DNA of 64,000 bases from Haladaptatus sp. QDMS2 (GCF_029338295.1 NZ_CP119791.1:496001-560000), one strand, 5' to 3'; positions 16,937-25,692 are shown, numbered from the stretch's first letter. The notes: generated by a model from the letters alone, not told the origin. A program made the numbers and translations.

Positions 16937-18127
16937 TCAGTTCGTCGAGACGATTTCGATGACGTCGCGGTGTGAGAGGTCGCGGTCCGCGCCGACCTGC
17001 CGCTTCGACCGGCAGTCGATGGCGTGGAGGAAGCCGTCGCCGATGTCCGTGTGGAGGTGGTAGGCGAACCCCTCTGCGGTTGCGTACTCGGGCAGTAAGA
17101 AGCAATCGCGGAACTTGCCCTTCTCGTCCCACTTGCCGTTTGCCGTGCCCGGGAAGATGGCCTTCACGCCGAGTTCGTCGAACAGCGCCGCTTCGAGCGC
17201 CTGCTGGACGCCCGTCCCGCCGTGGGCCTGCATGAACTCCCGAATCTGCTCTAACCCCTGTTGTTGTTCTGCGGAGAGGTCTGCGAGAATTTCAAAGTCT
17301 TCGTCGCCGGGTCGATAGTCGACGACGCCCTGTTCGTCTGCCTTCTTGAGCGCCTTCTCTGCGTGGGCACTCGCCGGGATGATGGTCAGGTGTTCATAAT
17401 CGGGGTCGGCCGTGACTTCCTCGTAGTTCGCCTGCGCCTCTGGGGTGTCCATCTTGTTGGCCGCGATGATGATGGGCTTGGTCACCTTGCGAATCTCACG
17501 GGCGAGTCGTTCGCGGTCTGCCTCGTCCCACTCGTCGGGGTCGAGTTCGAGGTCACAGCGGAGGATGACCTGCTTCAGTTCGTCCTTGTTGGTCCGAAAC
17601 GCGGACATCTGTTCTGCGAGTTCGACCTCGATTTTCAGCTCCTCGGCCTGGTACTTTCCGTTGTAGCGCTCGATGCCCTTCTCTAGAATCTCCAGATACC
17701 ACATGTCGAGTTCGTTCTCCAAGAACTCGATGTCGTCGCGGGGGTCGTGACCCTCCGTCTGTTCGCCCTCGGCGTCGGTCTTGCCCGAGAAATCGACGAT
17801 GTGGATGAGCACGTCGGCTTCGTTCAGGTCGGTGAGGAACTGGTTGCCGAGGCCCTTGCCCTCGTGTGCGCCCGGAATCAGGCCCGCCACGTCCACGAGT
17901 TTCGTCGGGACGAAGCGCATCCCGTGGTCGCAGTAGCCGGTCGTCGGGGTACACTCCTCGTCGAATTCGGGGGCCGCACACTCAACGCGAGCGTAGGCTT
18001 CTCCCACGCTCGGGTCGATGGTCGTAAACGGATACGCCCCCTCCGGCACATCGTTCATCGTGGCCGCATTGAAGAAACTCGACTTGCCGACAGACGGCTT
18101 GCCGACAAGGCCGATTTTGTAACTCAT
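16937..18127 (-). CDS. ychF: OBG-type GTPase/ATPase, YchF/OLA1 family
   Basis: 396 aa. G1 is GLVGKPSVGKSS (6-17). G3 is DVAGLIPGAHEGKGLG. The G4 motif NKMD is present, and a TGS domain with FPGTANGKW and the ending LSHRDVIEIV closes the protein. YchF proteins bind ribosomes or translation factors and often prefer ATP. Archaeal members carry the same GTPase-helical-TGS layout. Its promoter region contains a perfect 8-bp inverted repeat next to a TATA-like CGCTTTACC. Divergent from the thioesterase. Confidence 0.92.
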   Translation of the reverse strand: MSYKIGLVGKPSVGKSSFFNAATMNDVPEGAYPFTTIDPSVGEAYARVECAAPEFDEECTPTTGYCDHGMRFVPTKLVDVAGLIPGAHEGKGLGNQFLTDLNEADVLIHIVDFSGKTDAEGEQTEGHDPRDDIEFLENELDMWYLEILEKGIERYNGKYQAEELKIEVELAEQMSAFRTNKDELKQVILRCDLELDPDEWDEADRERLAREIRKVTKPIIIAANKMDTPEAQANYEEVTADPDYEHLTIIPASAHAEKALKKADEQGVVDYRPGDEDFEILADLSAEQQQGLEQIREFMQAHGGTGVQQALEAALFDELGVKAIFPGTANGKWDEKGKFRDCFLLPEYATAEGFAYHLHTDIGDGFLHAIDCRSKRQVGADRDLSHRDVIEIVSTN

Positions 18128-18156
18128 TGGCGATTTTAGCCCGAACGACAGGTAAA

Positions 18157-18176
18157 GCGTTTTGTTCCCAAAACGC
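18157..18176. promoter_or_regulatory. Inverted repeat at the ychF promoter (candidate operator)
   Basis: Perfect 8-bp arms GCGTTTTG / CAAAACGC with a 4-nt spacer. They lie directly upstream of, and touch, the TATA-like sequence for ychF (about 27 nt from its ATG), in the divergent gap to the thioesterase. Confidence 0.4.
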
Positions 18177-18252
18177 CGTGTGGGGCGGTGACACGGCCAC
18201 GCTGCATGCCGAAACCCTGTGAGTTATGGTGGCACATCGCTCCATTCCTCCC

Positions 18253-18687
18253 ATGCCCAACACCGCCCACTTTCGCAAACTCGAGGAGATGTACGCAGAT
18301 GCACCCTGCAACGAGTACTACGAACCCGAAATCACCATCGAGGAGGGGCGTGCCACGCTCACGATGCCGGTAAAGGAAGACCAGTTCCACGCCGCCAACG
18401 CCGTCCACGGTTCGACCTACTTCAAGGCGCTCGACGACGCCGCGTTCTTCGCCGCGAACTCGCTCGTCGAAGACGTGTTCGTCCTCACCTCGCAGTTCAA
18501 TCTCTATCTCACCAAACCCATCACCGAGGGCTGGATGGAGGCCGAAGGCGAAGTCGTCCACCAGAGCGGGAGTCAACTCATCGCCGACGCGGTGGTCAGA
18601 GACAGCGACGGTGACGTCATCGCCCGCGGCACGGGGAACTTCATCAGGAGTCGTATCGAACTGGACGAGGACGTGGGCTATCGCTGA
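18253..18687 (+). CDS. PaaI-type hotdog-fold thioesterase
   Basis: 144 aa, a single hotdog domain. HAANAVHGSTYFKALDDAAF (about 45-64) holds the HG...D motif of PaaI/YbgC-like acyl-CoA thioesterases. Probably hydrolyses an acyl-CoA. The ATG at 18253 is 27 nt after a GTTATGG TATA-like box. An earlier GTG-type start (18226) would overlap that box. Stops adjacent to the converging signal peptidase gene. Confidence 0.87.
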   Translation: MPNTAHFRKLEEMYADAPCNEYYEPEITIEEGRATLTMPVKEDQFHAANAVHGSTYFKALDDAAFFAANSLVEDVFVLTSQFNLYLTKPITEGWMEAEGEVVHQSGSQLIADAVVRDSDGDVIARGTGNFIRSRIELDEDVGYR

Positions 18688-19137
18688 TTAGGACTCGACG
18701 TAGCGCCACGCGCCGAGAACAGTCGCGCCCGCCAGCAGCGGCAGGTCGGCCAGTTGCAACAGCGCGCCGAGTCGCGGGACGACCAACGGCGCCCCATCGA
18801 CGGTGAGGACTTCGCCGACGATGGCGTCTCGCTGAACCGGCGGCTCGCCCCGTTCCTGGTCGGTGGCGTGGTTCGCGTCGCCCTTGGTGACGAATCCGGC
18901 GGCCGTCTCGCTGACGACGCGGTGGGTGACCAGTTCGTCCTCGCGGGTCGCCTCGTAGACGACGATGTCGCCGCGTTCGACGGCTGTCGGCGGAACGACG
19001 ACGAAGCCGTCGCCCGTGGCAATTGCGGGTTCCATGCTTCCAGAATAGACGTAGGTGACTTGCACGGGCGCACTCGCAGGGGCGAGCACGCCGACTGTGA
19101 GGCAGGCGACACACAGCGCCACCAGGGCGAAACGCAT
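18688..19137 (-). CDS. S26-family signal peptidase I-like protein (short form)
   Basis: 149 aa. The N-terminal membrane segment is followed by VYSGSMEPAI with nucleophile Ser33. GDIVVYEA and LVTHRVV (catalytic His as in archaeal/ER-type enzymes) come next, then FVTKGDANHATD. A C-terminal hydrophobic segment is also present. It should remove signal peptides at the outer face of the membrane. The chain is shorter than usual haloarchaeal SPases, so it may be an accessory enzyme. Confidence 0.85.
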   Translation of the reverse strand: MRFALVALCVACLTVGVLAPASAPVQVTYVYSGSMEPAIATGDGFVVVPPTAVERGDIVVYEATREDELVTHRVVSETAAGFVTKGDANHATDQERGEPPVQRDAIVGEVLTVDGAPLVVPRLGALLQLADLPLLAGATVLGAWRYVES

Positions 19138-19242
19138 TGTCCAGAGTCTGCGAGCAGAGATTCATAATAACCGGACAGTGTTCTCTATCCCGGAAAAAGG
19201 CTAAGGGCAGAAGCACGGTACGTCGTCCTACGAGGCGAATTT

Positions 19243-19584
19243 GTGACCGTTGACACCGATAGCGAAAACGTACTCGACGTGTTTGGCGATGCCTATGCTC
19301 GGTCGATTCTCACTGCACTGTCCGGCACGCCGCGCTCTGCGAAGGAGCTGTGTGAGTGCTGTGACCTCTCCCCACCGACCGTCTACCGGCGGCTTCGCAC
19401 GCTCGAAGCACACGGACTCGTCCGCGCTCGAACGCGGGTCGCGGCCGACGGCAACCACTTTCAGGTGTTTGAGACGGCGTTTACCACCGCCCACATCACG
19501 CTGCGAGACGGCACCCTCTCTGCGCGACTCGTAGACGCAGCGGCCGATTCGACGCCACAGCCGATTCCGTCGCAGGAAGACTGA
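19243..19584 (+). CDS. Winged-helix (ArsR-like) transcriptional regulator
   Basis: 113 aa from a GTG start. FGDAYARSILTAL, then SAKELCECCDLSPPTVYRRL (helix-turn-helix, about 32-51) and a wing with the basic RARTRVAADGNHF form a haloarchaeal wHTH domain. The C-terminus FETAFTTAHITLRDG is common to such regulators. It contains Cys36, Cys39 and Cys40, which could sense metal or redox state. Target unknown. Converges with the USP gene, the two stops being adjacent. Confidence 0.82.
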   Translation: MTVDTDSENVLDVFGDAYARSILTALSGTPRSAKELCECCDLSPPTVYRRLRTLEAHGLVRARTRVAADGNHFQVFETAFTTAHITLRDGTLSARLVDAAADSTPQPIPSQED

Positions 19585-20019
19585 CTACTCCTCCGGTTTG
19601 CGCACCACGAGCACGGGCACGTCAGCCTCGCGGACGATGCGGTCGGTGACGCTCCCGAGCAGCAGTCTGGACAGTCCCGACCGGCCGTGGGTCCCCATCA
19701 CGACGAGGTCGATGTCGTTTTCCTCGATGTAGGTGAGGATGCCGTCGCGGGGGTCGTCCCGAACCATGGTCGTCACCGTGGTCACGCCGGCGTCCTCTGC
19801 GCGGACCTCGACGTCTTCTAAAAGCTTCGCGCCTCTGGCTTCGAGTTCTTCCAGAAATCGCTCTACGTTCAGTTCCTCTAAGAGGTCGAGTCCGGTAAAC
19901 TCGACGGCGTAGAGCACGTGCAGACTCGCTCCGTACGTCTTCGCCAGGTCGATTGCGTTCTCGACCGCGCGTTCTGTCCCCTCGCTGCCGTCAGTCGGCA
20001 GTAAAATGTGTTCGTACAT
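19585..20019 (-). CDS. Universal stress protein (UspA family)
   Basis: 144 aa. MYEHILLPTDGSEGTERAVE and the C-terminal GTHGRSGLSRLLLGSVT form the ATP-binding USP signature (GxxGx9GS). The usual length suggests a soluble homodimer that responds to stress. No operon partner. Confidence 0.92.
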   Translation of the reverse strand: MYEHILLPTDGSEGTERAVENAIDLAKTYGASLHVLYAVEFTGLDLLEELNVERFLEELEARGAKLLEDVEVRAEDAGVTTVTTMVRDDPRDGILTYIEENDIDLVVMGTHGRSGLSRLLLGSVTDRIVREADVPVLVVRKPEE

Positions 20020-20060
20020 GCGCCACCCTGCCTACCTGTTGGTTGGCGACGGTAATGAAT

Positions 20061-20777
20061 CTATGACGGAGACACGGTGTTCCGGAGCGTGCCGATGCCC
20101 TCGTACCAGATTTCGATTTCGTCGCCCGGTTCGAGCAGGCCGGGGTTCGCCGGACTGCCAAAGGAGATGATATCGCCGGGTTTGAACGTAAACCGCTCGG
20201 AGAGAAACGCGATGACCTCGATGGGGTCGAACAGCATGTTCTCGGTGTGGTCCTTCTGGCGCTGCTCGCCGTTTATCGTCGTCTCCATCGCCAGATTCGA
20301 GGGGTCTACGTCGGTGGCGATGACCGGCCCGAGCGGGGCAGAGCCGTCGAACGCCTTTCGCGCCGTCCGGCGGGGCTGGTCGAGTGCGTCCAGGTCGTTC
20401 ATGATGGTATAGCCGCGGACGACGTCGGGCACTTCCGCCGGCGTCAGGTCGTGGCACTGCTCGCCGATGACCGCGGCCAGCTCGCCGGCGTAGGTCAGTT
20501 CCTCGGTGAACGTGGGGTACTCGATGGGTTGGTCGGGATGGTGCAACGAGACGGCCGGTTTGATGAAGAAATCAGGTTCGTCCGGAATCTCGTAGGACAT
20601 CTGCTCTATCTTCTTCCCGAAGTTTCGGCCGACACAGTAGAACGTCGAGGGGTCGCTCGGCGCGAGGAGCGTGGCGTTCTCACCCACCTCGTAAGCCGTT
20701 TCGTTGTGGATGACGACACCGTCTTCGTACTCGCCGGTAATCACGCCGTCCGGCGTGCGAACGCGGGCCAGATGCAT
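20061..20777 (-). CDS. Fumarylacetoacetate hydrolase-family protein
   Basis: 238 aa. Central YCVGRNFGKKIEQM and ELTYAGELAAVIG (metal-binding Glu residues), RGYTIMNDLDALDQPRRT and GDIISFGSPANPG match the FAH fold. Members act on 2-oxo-hept-ene-dioates, oxaloacetate or acylpyruvates. The precise substrate cannot be read. Divergent from the gamma-carbonic anhydrase-like gene. Confidence 0.88.
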   Translation of the reverse strand: MHLARVRTPDGVITGEYEDGVVIHNETAYEVGENATLLAPSDPSTFYCVGRNFGKKIEQMSYEIPDEPDFFIKPAVSLHHPDQPIEYPTFTEELTYAGELAAVIGEQCHDLTPAEVPDVVRGYTIMNDLDALDQPRRTARKAFDGSAPLGPVIATDVDPSNLAMETTINGEQRQKDHTENMLFDPIEVIAFLSERFTFKPGDIISFGSPANPGLLEPGDEIEIWYEGIGTLRNTVSPS

Positions 20778-20876
20778 GGACGAGGTGTCTCAGCACATTC
20801 GCATACGTGTTGTGCTTGCGGTGGTACTGACCGACGTGTGCGTATTGTTATCATGTTGGCGAACGTACACCCGGCC

Positions 20877-21395
20877 ATGAGTGACCGTCGTCACTACGAA
20901 TTCGAGGGGATGCGCCCGAACATTCACGAACAGGCACACGTGAGTCGCGAATCGACGCTCATCGGGGACGTGACGGTCGAGGCAGACGCGAGCGTCTGGC
21001 CGGGGGTCGTGTTGCGCGGGGACATCGGTCCCGTCCGCGTCGGAAAGCAATCGCACGTCGGAGACAACGCGATGATTCACGCCTCGAACGTCGGCAACCG
21101 CGTGATGGTCGGCCACGGGGCGGTCATCAACGAGGCGAGCGTCGAGGACGGGGCGCTCGTCGGCTTCAACGCCGTGTTGAACGCAGGTGTCGTCGTCGGG
21201 AAAAAGAGCATCGTCGCCTCGGGGTCCGTGGTTCCGGAGGACTACCACATCCCCGCCGAATCGTTCGTCCGCGGGGTACCGGCCATCGTGACGCCACTCT
21301 CTGAGACCACCATCGACCCAGAAACCATCTTCACCGACTACTCGTCCGGTGAGTACACGAATCTCGCAGAACGCTACACCGACCTGTTCGACTGA
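20877..21395 (+). CDS. Gamma-carbonic anhydrase-family hexapeptide-repeat protein
   Basis: 172 aa, a left-handed beta-helix with regular hexapeptide turns (about 24-130), RGD at 48-50 and a C-terminal helix, like gamma-carbonic anhydrases and their YrdA-like relatives. The metal ligands expected are three His. His68 (MIHA) and His80 (VGHGA) are visible, but the third position (five after His80) is Asn85. Zinc binding or activity is therefore in doubt. The start at 20877 is 27 nt after a TTATC TATA-like box. Confidence 0.85.
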   Translation: MSDRRHYEFEGMRPNIHEQAHVSRESTLIGDVTVEADASVWPGVVLRGDIGPVRVGKQSHVGDNAMIHASNVGNRVMVGHGAVINEASVEDGALVGFNAVLNAGVVVGKKSIVASGSVVPEDYHIPAESFVRGVPAIVTPLSETTIDPETIFTDYSSGEYTNLAERYTDLFD

Positions 21396-21435
21396 CCAGC
21401 AACCGGTCCGACTGACCACCGACCAGTCGTCCCGA

Positions 21436-21882
21436 CTAGCCGGTTCGTCGGCCAGTCAGTTCTCTAATTTCGAGTTCGAACAGTGCCGGTTCCAGTTCCT
21501 CGGTGGCTTCCCCGAAGATTCGAATCGGGATGAACGCCTCATTGACCGTCGCGTCGTCGTACGTCGCTCGCTCCGCACCCGTGAGTTCGCGTAGCGACCC
21601 GCGGGCGATGATGCTCCAGGAGTCATCGGGTGGGTCGTAGTCGTAGCAGGTGAGACACGCCTGCGTCGTCGTCTCGATGAAGGCCATCTTCTCGCTTCCC
21701 TGGTGTCGCCCGAGACGAATGATAATTCGCTCGCCGTCGTAGTGGAACGCGACCGGAATCGCGTAGGCTTCACCGCCTCGCGAGAGCGCGAGGACGCCCG
21801 TCTCGGTCGATTTCAGCATCCGGTCTACGTCCCGTTCGCTCATCCCCTCCGTGAACGTGTATTCGATGTGGTCAATCGTCAT
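21436..21882 (-). CDS. Pyridoxamine 5'-phosphate oxidase-family (flavin-binding split barrel) protein
   Basis: 148 aa. MLKSTETGVLALSRGGEAYAIPVAF and IIIRLGRHQGSEKMAFIET, CLTCYDY and SWSIIARG follow the split-barrel pattern. Likely binds FMN, F420 or haem; the reaction is unknown. Its ATG overlaps the TGA of the SRAP gene (ATGA), so the two are translationally coupled. Confidence 0.87.
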   Translation of the reverse strand: MTIDHIEYTFTEGMSERDVDRMLKSTETGVLALSRGGEAYAIPVAFHYDGERIIIRLGRHQGSEKMAFIETTTQACLTCYDYDPPDDSWSIIARGSLRELTGAERATYDDATVNEAFIPIRIFGEATEELEPALFELEIRELTGRRTG

Positions 21883-22595
21883 GCGGCGAGGTCGACCTCC
21901 TCTACAATCTCCGGGCGGTCGTTGCTCGGATTGTTGACGACCGTCGAGACGGGGTACGCCCGCAGGTCGCTGTCGTCGGGATACGGACGGAGCAGGTCGT
22001 AGACCTCCTCGGGGTCGCCGGTAAGCCACGCGTCTTCGGCCTCGGGTTCGAGGATGACGGCCATCCGGTTGTGCAGCGGTTCGATGAGGTCGTTTGGCTC
22101 CGTCGTGATGATGGTGAAACTCTCGATCGGCTCGACCCGGGCATCGGGTTTGTCACCGCCACCGAAGTCGCCGAGACCGGTCTGTTTCTGCGGCGGTGTC
22201 CACCGTTCCCAGAGGCCCGCCATCGCGAACGGGCGGTCGTCTTCGAACGAGACGCGGTAGGGCTGTTTTCCCGAGTCGGTCTTCGCCCACTCGTAGAACC
22301 CGTCGGCGAGAACGAGACAGCGGCGCTGTTCGTACGCTTCGGCAAAACTGCGTTTCTCGCGGACGGTCTCGGCCCGCGCATTGATGCGCTTGTTCCCCAC
22401 CTTCGCGTCGTCTGCCCACGAGGGAATCAACCCCCAGCGGAGGGTGCGGATAGTGTCTCGGGAGGTGTTCTGAATCACGGGCAGGTTCTGGGAGGGGGCC
22501 GCGTTGTATCGCGGCCGAAACGAGCGTTCGAACCGCGCGTCGAACCGCTCCTCGACCTCTTCAGGCGGCGTAAACAGGCTGTAGCGCCCACACAT
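21879..22595 (-). CDS. SOS response-associated peptidase (SRAP; YedK/HMCES family)
   Basis: 238 aa starting MCGRYSLF, with catalytic Cys2 exposed after Met removal. It contains RYNAAPSQ, LRWGLIPSWA, NARAET (Asn and Glu of the active site), CLVLADGFYEW and LHNRMAVIL (His), all diagnostic. The enzyme crosslinks Cys2 to abasic sites in single-stranded DNA and shields them. The start is fixed by Cys2. First gene of a two-gene operon with the PPOX-family gene. Confidence 0.94.
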   Translation of the reverse strand: MCGRYSLFTPPEEVEERFDARFERSFRPRYNAAPSQNLPVIQNTSRDTIRTLRWGLIPSWADDAKVGNKRINARAETVREKRSFAEAYEQRRCLVLADGFYEWAKTDSGKQPYRVSFEDDRPFAMAGLWERWTPPQKQTGLGDFGGGDKPDARVEPIESFTIITTEPNDLIEPLHNRMAVILEPEAEDAWLTGDPEEVYDLLRPYPDDSDLRAYPVSTVVNNPSNDRPEIVEEVDLAA

Positions 22596-22701
22596 ACCGA
22601 ACAAAACGCGTCGCAGTCGGTTAAACGCTCCCCGCGAATTTTGGTGTGAGTTTGGTGCAATTCCGAAAAACGATGATACGTCCACGGGTCGAACGAGAGC
22701 T

Positions 22702-23403
22702 ATGCATCGACGGAGATTTCTCGCCGGAACGGCCCTCACGGGCGTTTCCGCGTTCGCTGGGTGCGTGGGTGGTGTCGGAGACGCCGGAATGGAGGGTACT
22801 GGCCCGACCACTGGGAAAGATGGCGGCTCGACTTCGGCGTCCGAGGAGCCCCAGTACCGGGCACTCGACGCCCTCGACGCCCAGCCCGTGCTCGGGTCGC
22901 TCGACCGCGACCGCCTCATCGTCGCCTACGAGGACCCGTCGTGTCCCACGTGCAGGCGCTTCGAGCAGAACACGCTTCCGGAACTCACGTCGAAACACAT
23001 CGACACTGGCGTGGTCGCCTTCGTCTACCGCGGATTTCCGGTCATCTACCCGTGGGGGAAACCGGCGACGCAGGCCATGGAGGCCACGTTCGCCCGCGAC
23101 GAAGACGCGTTCTGGGCGCTGACCGACCACTACTACGCAGAACAGCCGTCGTTCACCACTGACAACGTCTTAGCGAAGACCGAGGCGTTTCTCAGTGCGG
23201 AGACGGACCTCGATGCGGCGGCCATCGTTCAGGACGCCCGCGACAAGGCCTACGACGACGCGGTGCAGACGGACCTCGATACCGGGAAGGCCGCGGGCGC
23301 GTCGGCCACGCCGACGTTCTTCCTGTTCGTCGACGGCGAGTTCCAGACGACGGTTCGCGGCGCACAGGACCTCCGGGTGTTCGAAAGCGCCCTCCAGCTA
23401 TGA
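22702..23403 (+). CDS. DsbA/thioredoxin-fold Tat lipoprotein
   Basis: 233 aa. Tat signal RRRFLAGTALTG, lipobox AFAGC (Cys21). The mature domain has AYEDPSCPTCRRFE, a CxxC redox site at Cys81/Cys84. ATPTFFLFVDG (about 202) carries the cis-Pro loop. Two-part DsbA/BdbD-like domain, extracytoplasmic. It may oxidise or reduce exported thiols. The stop overlaps the start of the next gene by 4 nt, so the two are coupled. Confidence 0.9.
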   Translation: MHRRRFLAGTALTGVSAFAGCVGGVGDAGMEGTGPTTGKDGGSTSASEEPQYRALDALDAQPVLGSLDRDRLIVAYEDPSCPTCRRFEQNTLPELTSKHIDTGVVAFVYRGFPVIYPWGKPATQAMEATFARDEDAFWALTDHYYAEQPSFTTDNVLAKTEAFLSAETDLDAAAIVQDARDKAYDDAVQTDLDTGKAAGASATPTFFLFVDGEFQTTVRGAQDLRVFESALQL

Positions 23404-23990
23404 GCCGAATCCGCCTGCCGACGCGTGGACGTGACTGGCGTCTCATGGCCCGTACTGCCCGACTGGTCGTCACCATTCCCACGTACACCATCGTCGCGCT
23501 GGTGGGAGCGTTTCTCGGCCTCACGCTGTTCGTCTTCTCGCTGAACCCGGACCTCGTGGGCTTCGCGCTGTTCTCGGGTAGCCTCACGCTCTCCGCCCAA
23601 CTGTCGTTGCTCTCGGGACTCTACCCCTTCGTGAGTGAGTCGTTCGACCTGCTCACCGGTTCCCTCCTCGTCGGTATCGCGCTGTTGTTCGGCGTGGACA
23701 TCGCGATGGTCACCTACCACCTGCGCGAACACGACCTGTCGGTTCGCACCGGGAGCACCGGCGTCGCCGGCCTCATCCTCGGCACGCTCGGGGCTGGCTG
23801 TGCCGCCTGCGGGTCCGTCCTCATCGTCGGCATCCTCTCGCTGTTTGGCATCTCCGTTTCGCTCACGTTCCTGCCGCTCGACGGCCTCGAATTCGCGCTG
23901 CTCGCGTTCGTGACGCTCTTGCTCTCGATTTACTGGATTGCAGAAGGCATGCGCGGCGGCGAGATAAATGGCTGTCCGGTCGATTTCTGA
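23400..23990 (+). CDS. Polytopic membrane protein with intramembrane CxxC, partner of the DsbA-like lipoprotein
   Basis: 196 aa with about five membrane helices (starts near 24, 52, 86, 122 and 162). GAGCAACGS (Cys134, Cys137) sits in a Gly-rich membrane segment, and a third Cys (192) lies near the C-terminus. The coupled ATGA start after the DsbA-like gene suggests it passes electrons to or from that protein, analogous to DsbB or CcdA, but no similarity to either is evident by eye. Function inferred from context only. Confidence 0.75.
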   Translation: MSRIRLPTRGRDWRLMARTARLVVTIPTYTIVALVGAFLGLTLFVFSLNPDLVGFALFSGSLTLSAQLSLLSGLYPFVSESFDLLTGSLLVGIALLFGVDIAMVTYHLREHDLSVRTGSTGVAGLILGTLGAGCAACGSVLIVGILSLFGISVSLTFLPLDGLEFALLAFVTLLLSIYWIAEGMRGGEINGCPVDF

Positions 23991-24040
23991 GCCAATACTA
24001 TATAGGTGATTGCGAACGAATTGCACGGGTAAGAGGGGAC

Positions 24041-24424
24041 ATGAGTACGGACATTCCGGATTTCGAGATTCCACAGCGCCCGCGCCGGGAGTACCCCCGC
24101 GACGGCGGGGTCGTCTTCGCCGGACAGACCATCTTCACGCTGTCGCCCACGCCAGAACAGTCAGACACGGCGCTCGAATCGCTGGTCGTGGGTGTATTAG
24201 AGGACGACCCGTACACATTCGGCGACTGGTTCGACTTGCCGATGCCGCTGTTTCTGGTGTACGACCGCGAGACGGGCGACGTGTTCCGCGTCGCGGTGCG
24301 CGGCGGTGCCATCGAATTTCACGTTTTGCCCGCCACGGAACCGGAGGGACTACGGGCACTCTACCAGCGCCTCGACGCGGTGAGCGACTGTGCGTGGGCG
24401 GTTGCCTGTCGATTGGCTGACTGA
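24041..24424 (+). CDS. Conserved-looking haloarchaeal hypothetical protein
   Basis: 127 aa, acidic, no signal peptide. DGGVVFAGQTIFTLSPTPEQ and PLFLVYDRETGDVFRVAVRGGAIE suggest a compact alpha/beta domain; Cys117 and Cys122 lie near the C-terminus. No family recognised. A TATA-like ACTATATAGG lies at 23996-24005, about 40 nt before the ATG. Confidence 0.65.
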   Translation: MSTDIPDFEIPQRPRREYPRDGGVVFAGQTIFTLSPTPEQSDTALESLVVGVLEDDPYTFGDWFDLPMPLFLVYDRETGDVFRVAVRGGAIEFHVLPATEPEGLRALYQRLDAVSDCAWAVACRLAD

Positions 24425-24471
24425 GAGCTAATCCCACAACCGTCTTATCACCCCGTCTCTCACATCTTTCC

Positions 24472-25692
24472 ATGAGCGTCTCGAGTGAAGTCGAACTCGA
24501 AGGCCACATCATCGACTCCGGGATGATGCAGGCCTGTTTCGGCATCATCATGGACTTCGACGGCTGGTTCAACGTAGAGGAGTTCAACATCGGCCGACAG
24601 AAGACAGACGAATCGTACGCCCGACTCACCGTTTCGGCCGAAACCGACGAGGAACTCCACCGCATCCTCCACGAACTTCACCAGATGGGGGCGAACCCCT
24701 CCGACGTGCGTGACGTGGAACTCGAACCCGCACCCCGCGACCAGGTCGTCCCCATCGGGTTCTATTCGACGACCAACCACCCGACGTGGATTCGCTACGA
24801 GGGTGAATGGCTCGAAGTCGAAGACATCGAAATGGACTGCGCCGTGGTCGTAGACGAGGACGAACCACGCGCCTACACGAAGGTGTTGAACGGCATCGAC
24901 GAGGGCGACCTCGTGGTGACCGGCGAATCCGGTATCAAAGTAAAACCTCCAGAACGGCCCCGTGAGTCTGGTGGCGCGTTCGGCTTCATGCAGGGTGGCA
25001 TCTCCTCTGAGCGCCCCTCGAAGACCACTATCTCGAACGTCGCAGACGCGATGCAGAAGACGAAAGACGAGGGTGGGAAGATTCTCGCCGTCTGTGGCCC
25101 CGCACTGCTCCATTCCGGGGCCGGGCCGGCACTCGCCCGTCTCGTCCGCGAGGGGTACATCGACGGTATCTCAGCCGGCAACGGCTTCGCCGTCCACGAC
25201 CTGGAGCGCGACCTCTACGGCACCTCGCTCGGGATGGACGTCGAAACGCTCGAACACCCGCGCAAGGGTCACAAACACCACATCTACACCATCTCCGAAA
25301 TCATCCGCGTCGGCGGCATCAAGGAGGCCGTCGCGGAGGGCCTCATCGACTCCGGTGTGATGTACGAGTGTGTCGCGAACGACGTGCCCTACGTCCTCGC
25401 CGGGTCGATTCGCGACGACGGGCCGCTTCCCGACACCATCACCGACTCCATCGAGGCCCAGAACGCCATCCGTGAGCAGGCTCGGGACGCCGACATGGTG
25501 CTCATGCTCTCGACGCTGCTGCATTCGGTCGCCGTCGGGAACTGCCTCCCCTCCACGACGAAGGTGGTCTGCGTGGACATCAGTCCGGCGACGGTCACGC
25601 AACTGCTCGACCGTGGCAGCGCACAGGCGATCGGGATGGTGACCGACATCGGGACGTTCGTCCCGATTCTCGCAGAAGAGTTACTCGACTAA
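24472..25692 (+). CDS. Archaeal ornithine cyclodeaminase-type protein (TIGR00300, LOR/SDH bifunctional-like)
   Basis: 406 aa. The N-terminal domain GHIIDSGMMQACFGIIMDFDG and ELHQMGANP matches the LOR/SDH-related region. From about 190 a Rossmann-like domain follows, with GGKILAVCGPALLHSGAGPALARL, SAGNGFAVHDLE and a long metal/NAD-type C-terminus. Archaeal members (for example in Methanococcus) convert ornithine to proline and ammonia. The catalytic detail here is inferred from family. Soluble. Confidence 0.88.
   Translation: MSVSSEVELEGHIIDSGMMQACFGIIMDFDGWFNVEEFNIGRQKTDESYARLTVSAETDEELHRILHELHQMGANPSDVRDVELEPAPRDQVVPIGFYSTTNHPTWIRYEGEWLEVEDIEMDCAVVVDEDEPRAYTKVLNGIDEGDLVVTGESGIKVKPPERPRESGGAFGFMQGGISSERPSKTTISNVADAMQKTKDEGGKILAVCGPALLHSGAGPALARLVREGYIDGISAGNGFAVHDLERDLYGTSLGMDVETLEHPRKGHKHHIYTISEIIRVGGIKEAVAEGLIDSGVMYECVANDVPYVLAGSIRDDGPLPDTITDSIEAQNAIREQARDADMVLMLSTLLHSVAVGNCLPSTTKVVCVDISPATVTQLLDRGSAQAIGMVTDIGTFVPILAEELLD

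Noticed and set aside
20247-20876. Plus-strand N-terminal extension of the gamma-carbonic anhydrase gene
   Set aside because: It is antisense to the FAH gene. The TATA spacing and the first conserved residues support 20877.
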